Origin: Aquirufa sp. | Lineage (GTDB): Bacteria; Bacteroidota; Bacteroidia; Cytophagales; Spirosomataceae | NCBI GenBank assembly: GCA_030833145.1 | Contig: JAURHT010000110.1 | Span: forward strand, 1-6,346 | Length of the DNA: 6,346 nt | Direction of reading: 5' to 3' | Shown: piece after piece, positions 1 to 6,346 of the stretch | Position numbering within the stretch: position 1 is the first letter of the stretch | How the letters are laid out: each line of letters starts with the position of its first letter | Position numbers and translations under genes: made by a program | Notes under the pieces: generated by a model | Database searches by the model: none | What the model was told of the DNA's origin: nothing | What the model saw: only the letters and a program-made list of their open reading frames with translations

Positions 1-846
1 ACCGAAAACCCAGAAGCCGCCTTTTTCATGGCCGCCGCTTACGGCTTCAAAGGCCGCCTGCACGCAGAACGCAAGCACTGGACACGCGCGACTTTAGCCG
101 CCAAAAACGCCCTCAAATACCTCGAATATTCCCGCAACTTTGCTGATTTCAGCCCGGAATTAATGTTCGGCGATGGCCTATATAACTATTATTACTTCTT
201 TATTAAGCAAAACTTTCCCCTTTTGCGCCCCGTCTTATGGCTTTTCCCTAAGGCAGATAAATCACAAGGAATTGCTCAACTAGAGAAAGTTTCTTACCAA
301 GCTTTTTACACTCGAACCGAAGCCCGTTATTTCCTCTTGCAGATTTACGGTATCGAAAATATGAACGAGAAGGCTTACGGAATGGCCAAATACACCTCCG
401 AAACCTTCCCTGACAATCCTTATTTCCACCGTGCCTACGCCCGTTCGGCCTATATGAACGGAAATATTCAGGAAGCCACCTCGCTATGTAAGGAAATCTT
501 GCGCCGCATTGAGATACATCAAATAGGCTACGAAGGAACCTCAGGTCGCTATGCGAGCTATATTTTGGGCTATTATGCCTTGTATGTGAACCGCGATCAC
601 GCGGATGCGATGCGCTATTTCAAGCAGTGCATGGCCTTCACGAAGGAGACAGACGCCACTGATTCCGGTTATTATTGGGCATCGGTCTTAGGATTAGCCC
701 GCATTTCCTACCAACAACAACACTACGACGAAGCCGTCGACTTCTGCAAAGAAGTATTAGAGAGTGCAGATAAAAAGTCGCCTCAACACACCGAAGCAAA
801 GAAATTGCTTTCCGAATCCAAGAAAGCCAGACGCAAAAAACGATAA
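1..846 (+). CDS. TPR-repeat protein, 3' part (5' end outside the window)
   Basis: The frame is open from base 1 to a TAA at 844-846, giving 281 residues with no start in view, so the gene begins upstream; the ATG at 28 is internal. The protein is helical and Tyr/Ala-rich. The stretch at fragment residues 110-165 and the one at about 220-255 (GLARISYQQQHYDEAVDFCK) have the alternating small/aromatic pattern of tetratricopeptide repeats. An earlier segment, GDGLYNYYYFF followed by FPKADKSQGIAQLE, resembles the GLYNYY/FP-G-L signature I recall from IML2/TTC39-like TPR proteins; that match is tentative. The C-terminus is strongly basic (KKARRKKR). No membrane segment is seen in this part. TPR proteins are usually protein-binding scaffolds; the partner and cell location here are unknown. 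The gene ends one base before rsmG, so co-transcription and possibly translational coupling are likely. Confidence 0.8.
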   Translation, partial: TENPEAAFFMAAAYGFKGRLHAERKHWTRATLAAKNALKYLEYSRNFADFSPELMFGDGLYNYYYFFIKQNFPLLRPVLWLFPKADKSQGIAQLEKVSYQAFYTRTEARYFLLQIYGIENMNEKAYGMAKYTSETFPDNPYFHRAYARSAYMNGNIQEATSLCKEILRRIEIHQIGYEGTSGRYASYILGYYALYVNRDHADAMRYFKQCMAFTKETDATDSGYYWASVLGLARISYQQQHYDEAVDFCKEVLESADKKSPQHTEAKKLLSESKKARRKKR

Positions 847-847
847 C

Positions 848-1474
848 ATGAAAGCAGCCATCATCAAACAGTATTTCCCCTCCATCACCGAGCAGCAATT
901 AGCTCAATTCGAGCAGTTGTTTCCCTTGTATGCAGAGTGGAATGAGAAAATCAATGTCATTTCCCGCAAAGACATTGATAATTTGATGCTGCACCACGTC
1001 TTACACTCCTTAGCCATCGCCAAATTCGTCGATTTCAAACCCGGCACCGAAATCTTGGACGTAGGCACCGGCGGCGGCTTCCCTGGCATCCCTTTGGCCA
1101 TCCTATTCCCGGAAGTCAACTTCCATTTAGTGGATAGCATCGGTAAGAAGATCAAAGTCGTTCAAGGCGTCGCAGAAGCCCTAGGCCTAAAAAACGTCCA
1201 AGCCACTCACGGCCGTGCCGAAGATGTGGACGGCGAATTTGAATTCGTCGTTTCTCGTGCGGTCACCCGTCTATTGCCTTTCTTCGGTTGGGTGAAGGAT
1301 AAGATTAGTTTGAACAGCTACCACGATGTGAAGAATGGTTTGCTTTGCCTTAAAGGCGGAGATTTACAAGAGGAATTACAGGAATTTGGCCGCAAGCACA
1401 AAGTATATCATCTTTCCAAAAACTTCAAGGAAGACTTTTTTGAGACAAAGAAGTTAGTGCATGTACCGGTTTAG
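848..1474 (+). CDS. rsmG: 16S rRNA (guanine(527)-N7)-methyltransferase RsmG
   Basis: This is a 208-residue protein, the usual length for the family. RsmG (GidB) uses S-adenosylmethionine to make m7G527 in 16S rRNA in the cytoplasm; loss in other bacteria gives low-level streptomycin resistance. The N-terminal helix pair contains WNEKINVISRKD (31-42) and HHVLHSL (49-55), both typical of the family. The SAM-binding glycine loop is ILDVGTGGGFPGIPL (69-83), followed by the acidic residue of motif II in HLVDS (93-97) and VVSRAV (134-139). The reading frame stays open upstream into the TPR gene, but the ATG at 848 starts exactly where RsmG homology starts and lies one base after the TPR stop. There is no Shine-Dalgarno sequence, so translation is probably coupled. 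The TAG stop overlaps the stop of the convergent LytTR gene. Confidence 0.96.
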   Translation: MKAAIIKQYFPSITEQQLAQFEQLFPLYAEWNEKINVISRKDIDNLMLHHVLHSLAIAKFVDFKPGTEILDVGTGGGFPGIPLAILFPEVNFHLVDSIGKKIKVVQGVAEALGLKNVQATHGRAEDVDGEFEFVVSRAVTRLLPFFGWVKDKISLNSYHDVKNGLLCLKGGDLQEELQEFGRKHKVYHLSKNFKEDFFETKKLVHVPV

Positions 1475-1815
1475 GCCATCGCTTTAAATAAATCCTTTAA
1501 CGGTTTAATTTGTCTACGAGAAATCGTGATCTGTTGCTGATTAATTAATCGGATGCTTTTATTGATATTAAAATCGATGGCTTGAATCGCAGTCATATTC
1601 ACGATCGCTGATTTGGATGGTCGGATAAATCCACGTTCTATTAAATACGGCTCGAAGTATTTCAGTGTGCGACACGAAATGATTTTGCGTCCATCGGCTA
1701 AATGGAATTTGGAATAATTCCCTTCTCCTTCGACGCGTAGAATCTCTTTAATGCAGATCTTTTGATCGCCTAAAACAAGTTCGCAGTTTTGTTCTTTTCT
1801 AATGGTTACTGTCAT
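1471..1815 (-). CDS. Stand-alone LytTR-domain DNA-binding regulator
   Basis: From the ATG at 1815-1813 this is a 114-residue protein that is almost entirely a LytTR domain, with no receiver domain. Recognisable elements are EILRVEGEGNYSKFHLADG (24-42), CRTLKYFEPYL (48-58) and FIRPSKSAIVNM (63-74), then a final strand ending in ISRRQIKPLKDLF. LytTR domains bind DNA through beta-strand loops and commonly act on cell-surface or metabolic genes; the targets of this one are unknown. The frame can be extended upstream to a TTG at 1839, but that codon lies inside a candidate -7 promoter box, so the ATG is preferred. The gene is divergent from the aldo/keto reductase, and a 26-bp palindrome lies between them. 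Its TAA stop overlaps the rsmG TAG within TTAG (1471-1474), leaving no room for a terminator. Confidence 0.88.
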   Translation of the reverse strand: MTVTIRKEQNCELVLGDQKICIKEILRVEGEGNYSKFHLADGRKIISCRTLKYFEPYLIERGFIRPSKSAIVNMTAIQAIDFNINKSIRLINQQQITISRRQIKPLKDLFKAMA

Positions 1816-1836
1816 AATTTGGAACAGATGGTAAGA

Positions 1837-1844
1837 CAAAGCTA
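1837..1844 (-). promoter_or_regulatory. Candidate Bacteroidota -7 box for the LytTR gene
   Basis: The minus strand reads TAGCTTTG, matching the Bacteroidota -7 consensus TAnnTTTG. It lies 21 bp upstream of the preferred ATG (1815), which would give a very short leader. No TTG at the expected -33 distance was found, so this rests on the -7 match alone and could be chance. Confidence 0.3.
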
Positions 1845-1911
1845 CGCCCTGAGAGGCTTGTTTGTAATAATAATTAGGTTATTTGCGTTATTGACTATTA
1901 TCGAGCCATAT

Positions 1912-1937
1912 TCATTTATTTACCGGTAGATAAATGA
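1912..1937. promoter_or_regulatory. 26-bp near-perfect palindrome, putative operator
   Basis: The dyad is centred between 1924 and 1925 on TACCGGTA (1921-1928), flanked by TCATTTAT on the left (1912-1919) and ATAAATGA on the right (1930-1937). Twelve of the thirteen base pairs match; the only break is T1920 opposite G1929. It lies 96 bp upstream of the LytTR ATG and 133 bp upstream of the reductase ATG. Its position between divergent genes suggests a binding site for a dimeric regulator. It has no following T-tract, so a terminator role is unlikely. The binding protein is unknown, and LytTR proteins more often recognise direct repeats. Confidence 0.5.
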
Positions 1938-2045
1938 TAGCTTACATATATTTTTAGAGGTTAATAATAATTAAATCAAACTAAATCATATTTATAAAGT
2001 CCCCTATCACCTAGTTAAAGGGACAGACAAAGTGAATATTTTGCT

Positions 2046-2053
2046 TATTTTTG
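2046..2053 (+). promoter_or_regulatory. Candidate -7 box for the aldo/keto reductase gene
   Basis: TATTTTTG matches TAnnTTTG and ends 17 bp before the ATG at 2071. No well-spaced -33 TTG is visible upstream. The surrounding DNA is T-rich, so the match may be accidental. Confidence 0.3.
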
Positions 2054-2070
2054 AGCACTAACTTAAAACT

Positions 2071-3022
2071 ATGAAAACAAGACGATTTGGCCGGACGAAC
2101 TGGCAGGTGAGTGAAGTGGGGTATGGCATGTGGGGATTAGCCGGTTGGACCGGATCTGATATAGAAGAAGTCAATCAATCTTTAGACCGTTCGGTCGAGC
2201 TAGGCTGCAATTTTTTTGACACAGCCTGGGGCTATGCGGAAGGTAAGAGCGAGGAGATTTTGGGAGGGCTTTTACGACGTCACAAAGAAACAACGCTTTA
2301 TGCTGCGACGAAGATTCCACCTAAAAACTTTACGTGGCCATCGAAGTCTCATTTCAACATAGAGGACTGTTTTCCGGCAGCACATATCGTCGAATACACG
2401 GAGAAAAGTTTGCGTAATCTAAAGGTGGAGCAAATTGATTTGCAACAGTTCCACGTGTGGGAAGATGCGTGGGCGGATCGCGATGAGTGGAAAATGGCGG
2501 TGGAGAAACTGACGAAAGAAGGAAAAGTGGCTCATTGGGGAGTTTCGGTGAACCGTTGGGAGCCTAATAACTGTTTGCAAACTTTGGAAACTGGATTGAT
2601 TTCTTCGGTGCAGGTGATTTACAATATTTTTGACCAAAACCCAGAAGACCAATTATTCCCCCTATGTAAGAAATTAGATGTGGGTGTAATTGCACGTGTT
2701 CCTTTCGATGAGGGAAGTTTGACGGGTTTGATGACCTATGAAACGACATTCCCTGCGAATGATTGGCGTTCGACCTATTTCGTTCCGGAGAATTTAATCT
2801 CGAGTGTGGATCACGCGAATGCCTTGAAACCACTGGTTCCAGAAGGGATGGATTTACCTGAAATGGCTTTGCGTTTCATCCTGTCGAACCCGGATGTGGG
2901 CACGATCATTCCGGGTATGCGGAAGATCAAACACGTGGAAAGTAATATCGCCACTTCCGATGGACTAGGTCTATCGAAGGAATTAGTACAAAAATTGCGC
3001 GCGCACCGTTGGGAGCGTCAGC

Positions 3023-3042
<20 letters not shown>
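2071..3042 (+). CDS. Aldo/keto reductase
   Basis: This is a complete 323-residue protein of the aldo/keto reductase superfamily, NAD(P)H-dependent (beta/alpha)8-barrel oxidoreductases of the cytoplasm. The catalytic tetrad is visible: D50 in FFDTAWGY, Y55, K81 in ATKIPP and H128 in QQFHVW. Cofactor-side motifs are GVSVNRW (157-163), QVIYNIFDQ (181-189) and the C-terminal IIPGMRKIKHVESNI (279-293), which in this superfamily holds the adenosine-phosphate part of the cofactor. The N-terminus (MKTRRFGRTNWQVSEVGYGMW) is the standard family start, which supports ATG 2071. The substrate cannot be told from sequence; physiological substrates of such enzymes are often sugars or reactive aldehydes. The gene stands alone on its strand, divergent from the LytTR regulator, which could control it. 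Its 3' end overlaps the convergent rhodanese-thioredoxin gene by 20 bp. Confidence 0.94.
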
Positions 3043-5103
<2,061 letters not shown>

Positions 5104-5107
5104 TTCT

Positions 5108-5428
5108 ATGCTAGAACGCGTTCGTAGTCTATTTTTAGGGCCAAATCGTTTCTATTACATCTCCACCTGTGTTTTATTGGTTTGGATGTTCGTATTAGAC
5201 AATAACGATTTATCCGTCCAATATAGACTTTCTTCCGAACTGGCTGAACTAAAAGCAGAACACGAATACTATCGGCACAAATTAAAAGAGCTGAAACAGG
5301 AGCGTGCTGCTGTGATGGGCAATCCGGCGTTGTTAGAAAAATACGCGCGCGAGAAATACTTCATGAAGCGACCGTCCGAGGATGTCTTCGTGATAGTAGA
5401 TCAGGAGAATCAACCGATTGAAAAATAA
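5108..5428 (+). CDS. FtsB/DivIC-like septum formation initiator protein
   Basis: This 106-residue protein has the layout of the FtsB/DivIC family: a short cytoplasmic N-terminus (MLERVRSLFLG), one membrane segment at about residues 14-31 (YYISTCVLLVWMFVL), a charged coiled coil at about 38-68 (SSELAELKAEHEYYRHKLKE), and a C-terminal tail with NPALLEKYAREKYFMK and VFVIVD, typical of the family. These proteins join FtsL and FtsQ/DivIB in the divisome and help activate septal peptidoglycan synthesis; the partners are not in this window. The gene starts 4 bp after the enolase stop and is followed at once by a terminator. The eno-ftsB adjacency is also known from gammaproteobacteria, where ispD follows, but no ispD is present here. 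Whether it is the FtsB or DivIC orthologue by name is a matter of convention, so no symbol is given. Confidence 0.88.
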   Translation: MLERVRSLFLGPNRFYYISTCVLLVWMFVLDNNDLSVQYRLSSELAELKAEHEYYRHKLKELKQERAAVMGNPALLEKYAREKYFMKRPSEDVFVIVDQENQPIEK

Positions 5429-5459
5429 AAGAAGCCCAGCAGAAATGCTGGACTTTTTT
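5429..5459 (+). terminator. Intrinsic terminator after the eno-FtsB-like operon
   Basis: The hairpin has a 6-bp stem CCAGCA (5436-5441) / TGCTGG (5446-5451) closed by a GAAA (GNRA) tetraloop. After a C5435/A5452 mismatch the stem continues with G5434-C5453 and A-T pairs, and the 3' arm runs straight into a T-tract (5454-5459). It begins directly after the stop codon at 5426-5428. The A-rich left flank gives a T-rich tail on the minus strand, so it may also stop transcripts coming from gpmI. Confidence 0.9.
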
Positions 5460-5463
5460 ATTT

Positions 5464-5498
5464 CAAATTTCAAAGACCAAAGAGCAAAGTTCAAATTT
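5464..5498. repeat. Five tandem CAAANNN heptamers
   Basis: The DNA reads CAAATTT, CAAAGAC, CAAAGAG, CAAAGTT, CAAATTT without a break, an exact 7-bp period over 35 bp. The first and last units are identical, making a 9-bp direct repeat TTCAAATTT (5462-5470 and 5490-5498). It lies just after the terminator. Its function is unknown and it may be simple slippage-derived sequence. Confidence 0.6.
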
Positions 5499-5502
5499 GG
5501 CG

Positions 5503-5515
5503 TCGCCTGCGGCGA
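5503..5515. repeat. Lone 5-3-5 hairpin related to the downstream array
   Basis: TCGCC-TGC-GGCGA is a perfect 5-bp stem with a 3-nt loop. On the minus strand the loop reads GCA, the same loop as in two of the four units at 5705-5780, and the geometry is the same. It may therefore be a single inverted member of that family, though it lacks the GACTAA spacer. Confidence 0.5.
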
Positions 5516-5591
5516 ATCGTATAGTGGATTTTGTCGAATCTGCCTCTCCGTGTTCCAAACCCAATAAAGTGTTGAATAAAGTCTAAAAGTA

Positions 5592-5646
5592 TAAATGGCA
5601 TTTCCAGGTATTGACAGAATGTGTCAAAACGCGAAAATGCCATTTA
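5592..5646. repeat. 55-bp nested inverted repeat
   Basis: The outer arms TAAATGGCATTT (5592-5603) and AAATGCCATTTA (5635-5646) pair perfectly over 12 bp. The inner arms TTGACA (5611-5616) and TGTCAA (5622-5627) pair over 6 bp around a 5-nt loop, GAATG. Both share the same centre at 5619, leaving a symmetric 7 x 7 internal loop that itself has a few possible pairs (for example GT 5608-5609 with AC 5629-5630). Beyond a small bulge, AAAGT (5586-5590) can pair with ACTTT (5649-5653). It has no clear T-tract on either side. It could be a structured RNA, a protein-binding site or a tiny mobile remnant; nothing favours one of these decisively. Confidence 0.65.
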
Positions 5647-5704
5647 AAACTTTGAAAGTATTTTAACCCATTTGTGTCATTGGAACGCCTCAAGGGCTCC
5701 TCCG

Positions 5705-5780
5705 GACTAAGCGACGCTGTCTAGACTAAGTCCCGCAGGGACGACTAAATCGCACAGCGATGACTAAGCCCGCAGGGCGA
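5705..5780. repeat. Four tandem 19-bp units: GACTAA plus a variable-stem hairpin
   Basis: GACTAA begins at 5705, 5724, 5743 and 5762, an exact 19-bp period. Each is followed by a 13-bp segment that is mostly self-complementary: unit 2 GTCCC-GCA-GGGAC (5 bp), unit 3 ATCGC-ACA-GCGAT (5 bp), unit 4 GCCC-GCA-GGGC (4 bp, then GA). Unit 1 is GCGAC-GCT-GTCTA, where only the inner three pairs remain. The stem sequences differ between units while pairing is kept, so the unit seems defined by its shape plus the GACTAA spacer. The array ends at 5780, immediately against the gpmI stop codon (5781-5783). It is not a CRISPR array: units are too short and there are no unique spacers. Confidence 0.8.
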
Positions 5781-6346
5781 TTAGAATAACGCCACCCCCG
5801 TCATCTCTTTCGGCTGAGCTACGCCCATTAATTTCAAGATTGTAGGAGACACGTCACCCAGTTTACCATCGCGAAGCGTAGGTTTGAAGTCGTTGTCTAC
5901 TAAAATACATGGAACCAAATTCGTTGAGTGAGCTGTGTTTGGCGAACCATCTTCGTTCATCATCACGTCTGCGTTACCGTGGTCAGCGATGATGATGAAG
6001 GAATAGCCGTGTGCAAGACCCGCTTTGACAACTGCCTCGGCGCAAGCATCTACTGTTTCGACTGCCTTCACTACGGCAGAGAAAACACCTGTGTGGCCTA
6101 CCATGTCTGGATTAGCGAAGTTTAAGCAAACGAAGTCTACCTCTTCTTTTTCTAATTCTGGGATCAAGGCATCGCGAAGGTCTGCTGCTGACATTTCGGG
6201 TTGAAGATCGTAGGTTGCGACTTTTGGGGAGTTGCGTAAGATGTTTTGTTGCCCTGTGAAAAGCGCTTCGCGGCCACCTGAGAAGAAGAACGTAACGTGT
6301 GGATATTTTTCGGTTTCGGCGATGCGAATTTGTTTTTTACCAGCGC
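5781..6346 (-). CDS. gpmI: 2,3-bisphosphoglycerate-independent phosphoglycerate mutase, C-terminal part
   Basis: The frame is open from the right edge to a TAA at 5783-5781, giving the last 187 residues of a protein normally about 510 long; the ATG at 6194 is internal. The enzyme interconverts 3- and 2-phosphoglycerate through a phosphoserine intermediate, using two Mn2+ ions, in the cytoplasm. Family landmarks in order are [29 protein letters not shown] (here [16 protein letters not shown]), [12 protein letters not shown] with one pair of metal ligands (Asp and His), IIADHGNAD with the second Asp-His pair, and GSPNTAHS with a further metal-binding His. All expected phosphatase-domain metal ligands in this part are present, so the enzyme looks functional. 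The reaction directly precedes that of enolase. The 19-bp hairpin array abuts its stop codon and would be the start of its 3' untranslated region. Confidence 0.97.
   Translation of the reverse strand, partial: AGKKQIRIAETEKYPHVTFFFSGGREALFTGQQNILRNSPKVATYDLQPEMSAADLRDALIPELEKEEVDFVCLNFANPDMVGHTGVFSAVVKAVETVDACAEAVVKAGLAHGYSFIIIADHGNADVMMNEDGSPNTAHSTNLVPCILVDNDFKPTLRDGKLGDVSPTILKLMGVAQPKEMTGVALF

Larger units (their letters stand above)
1816..2070. other. Divergent AT-rich intergenic region
   Basis: This 255-bp region separates the divergent LytTR and aldo/keto reductase genes. It is AT-rich with runs such as taataataatt. It holds the candidate -7 boxes at 1837-1844 (-) and 2046-2053 (+) and the palindrome at 1912-1937. 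A weak 5-bp inverted pair GTCCC (1999-2003) / GGGAC (2020-2024) with a 16-nt loop is also present. No small gene or RNA gene is recognised. Confidence 0.6.
5461..5780. other. 320-bp non-coding interval between terminator and gpmI, rich in small repeats
   Basis: I recognise no gene, RNA family or transposase remnant. In order it contains: five CAAANNN heptamers (5464-5498); a 5-3-5 hairpin (5503-5515); two copies of AATAAAGT 12 bp apart (5563-5570, 5575-5582); a large nested dyad (5592-5646); a GC-rich bulged hairpin GGA-ac-GCC / GGC-TCC (5682-5700); and four 19-bp hairpin units (5705-5780). Composition changes sharply, from AT-rich up to about 5680 to GC-rich after it. Both flanking genes point into the interval, so it should contain no promoter needed by them; on gpmI transcripts it would be the 3' untranslated region. 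Confidence 0.7.

Noticed and set aside
638..898. Minus-strand open frame across the TPR/rsmG junction
   Set aside because: It is a shadow of two well-supported plus-strand genes with no recognisable protein features.
1999..2024. Inverted pair GTCCC / GGGAC upstream of the reductase gene
   Set aside because: Only five pairs with a 16-nt loop; expected by chance in a region of this size.
5611..5627. TTGACA read as a sigma-70 -35 element
   Set aside because: It forms the left inner arm of the dyad, and no suitable -10 or downstream plus-strand gene follows; Bacteroidota also use a different consensus.
5705..5780. Array considered as a CRISPR
   Set aside because: Units are 19 bp with no unique spacers of fixed length, and no cas genes are present.
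5928..6125. 65-codon plus-strand open frame inside gpmI
   Set aside because: It is antisense to strongly conserved gpmI sequence, has no family resemblance, and is explained as a shadow frame.

Overview
The window looks like chromosomal DNA from a member of the Bacteroidota, most likely a Cytophagales-type genome. This is an inference from several signs: starts lack Shine-Dalgarno sequences and have A-rich leaders, two leaders carry candidate TAnnTTTG -7 boxes, there is a stand-alone LytTR regulator, and eno is followed directly by an FtsB/DivIC-like gene. The genus cannot be fixed from the sequence alone.

Layout. Bases 1-1474 (+) hold the 3' part of a TPR-repeat protein gene and rsmG (16S rRNA G527 methyltransferase), one base apart. 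A small LytTR-domain regulator (1471-1815, -) converges on rsmG, and their stop codons overlap. A divergent intergenic region (1816-2070) contains a 26-bp near-perfect palindrome. Next comes an aldo/keto reductase (2071-3042, +), whose 3' end overlaps by 20 bp a convergent gene for an exported rhodanese-thioredoxin fusion (3023-3733, -). Enolase (3826-5103, +) and an FtsB/DivIC-like division protein (5108-5428, +) form a tight pair ended by an intrinsic terminator with a GAAA loop. After a 320-bp non-coding interval, the 3' third of gpmI (phosphoglycerate mutase, 5781-6346, -) runs in from the right edge.

How the genes fit together. GpmI makes 2-phosphoglycerate and enolase turns it into phosphoenolpyruvate, so two consecutive steps of lower glycolysis lie tail to tail with a division gene between them. 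The remaining genes are ordinary housekeeping or redox genes with no obvious joint pathway.

The least explained DNA is non-coding. The 5461-5780 interval contains five tandem CAAANNN heptamers, a 55-bp nested dyad, a lone 5-3-5 hairpin, and four tandem 19-bp units. Each unit has a constant GACTAA followed by a small hairpin, and the stem sequences differ while pairing is largely kept. This array ends exactly at the gpmI stop codon. I see no defence system, CRISPR array, transposase, rRNA or tRNA. If anything here is undescribed, it is the hairpin array and its surroundings.
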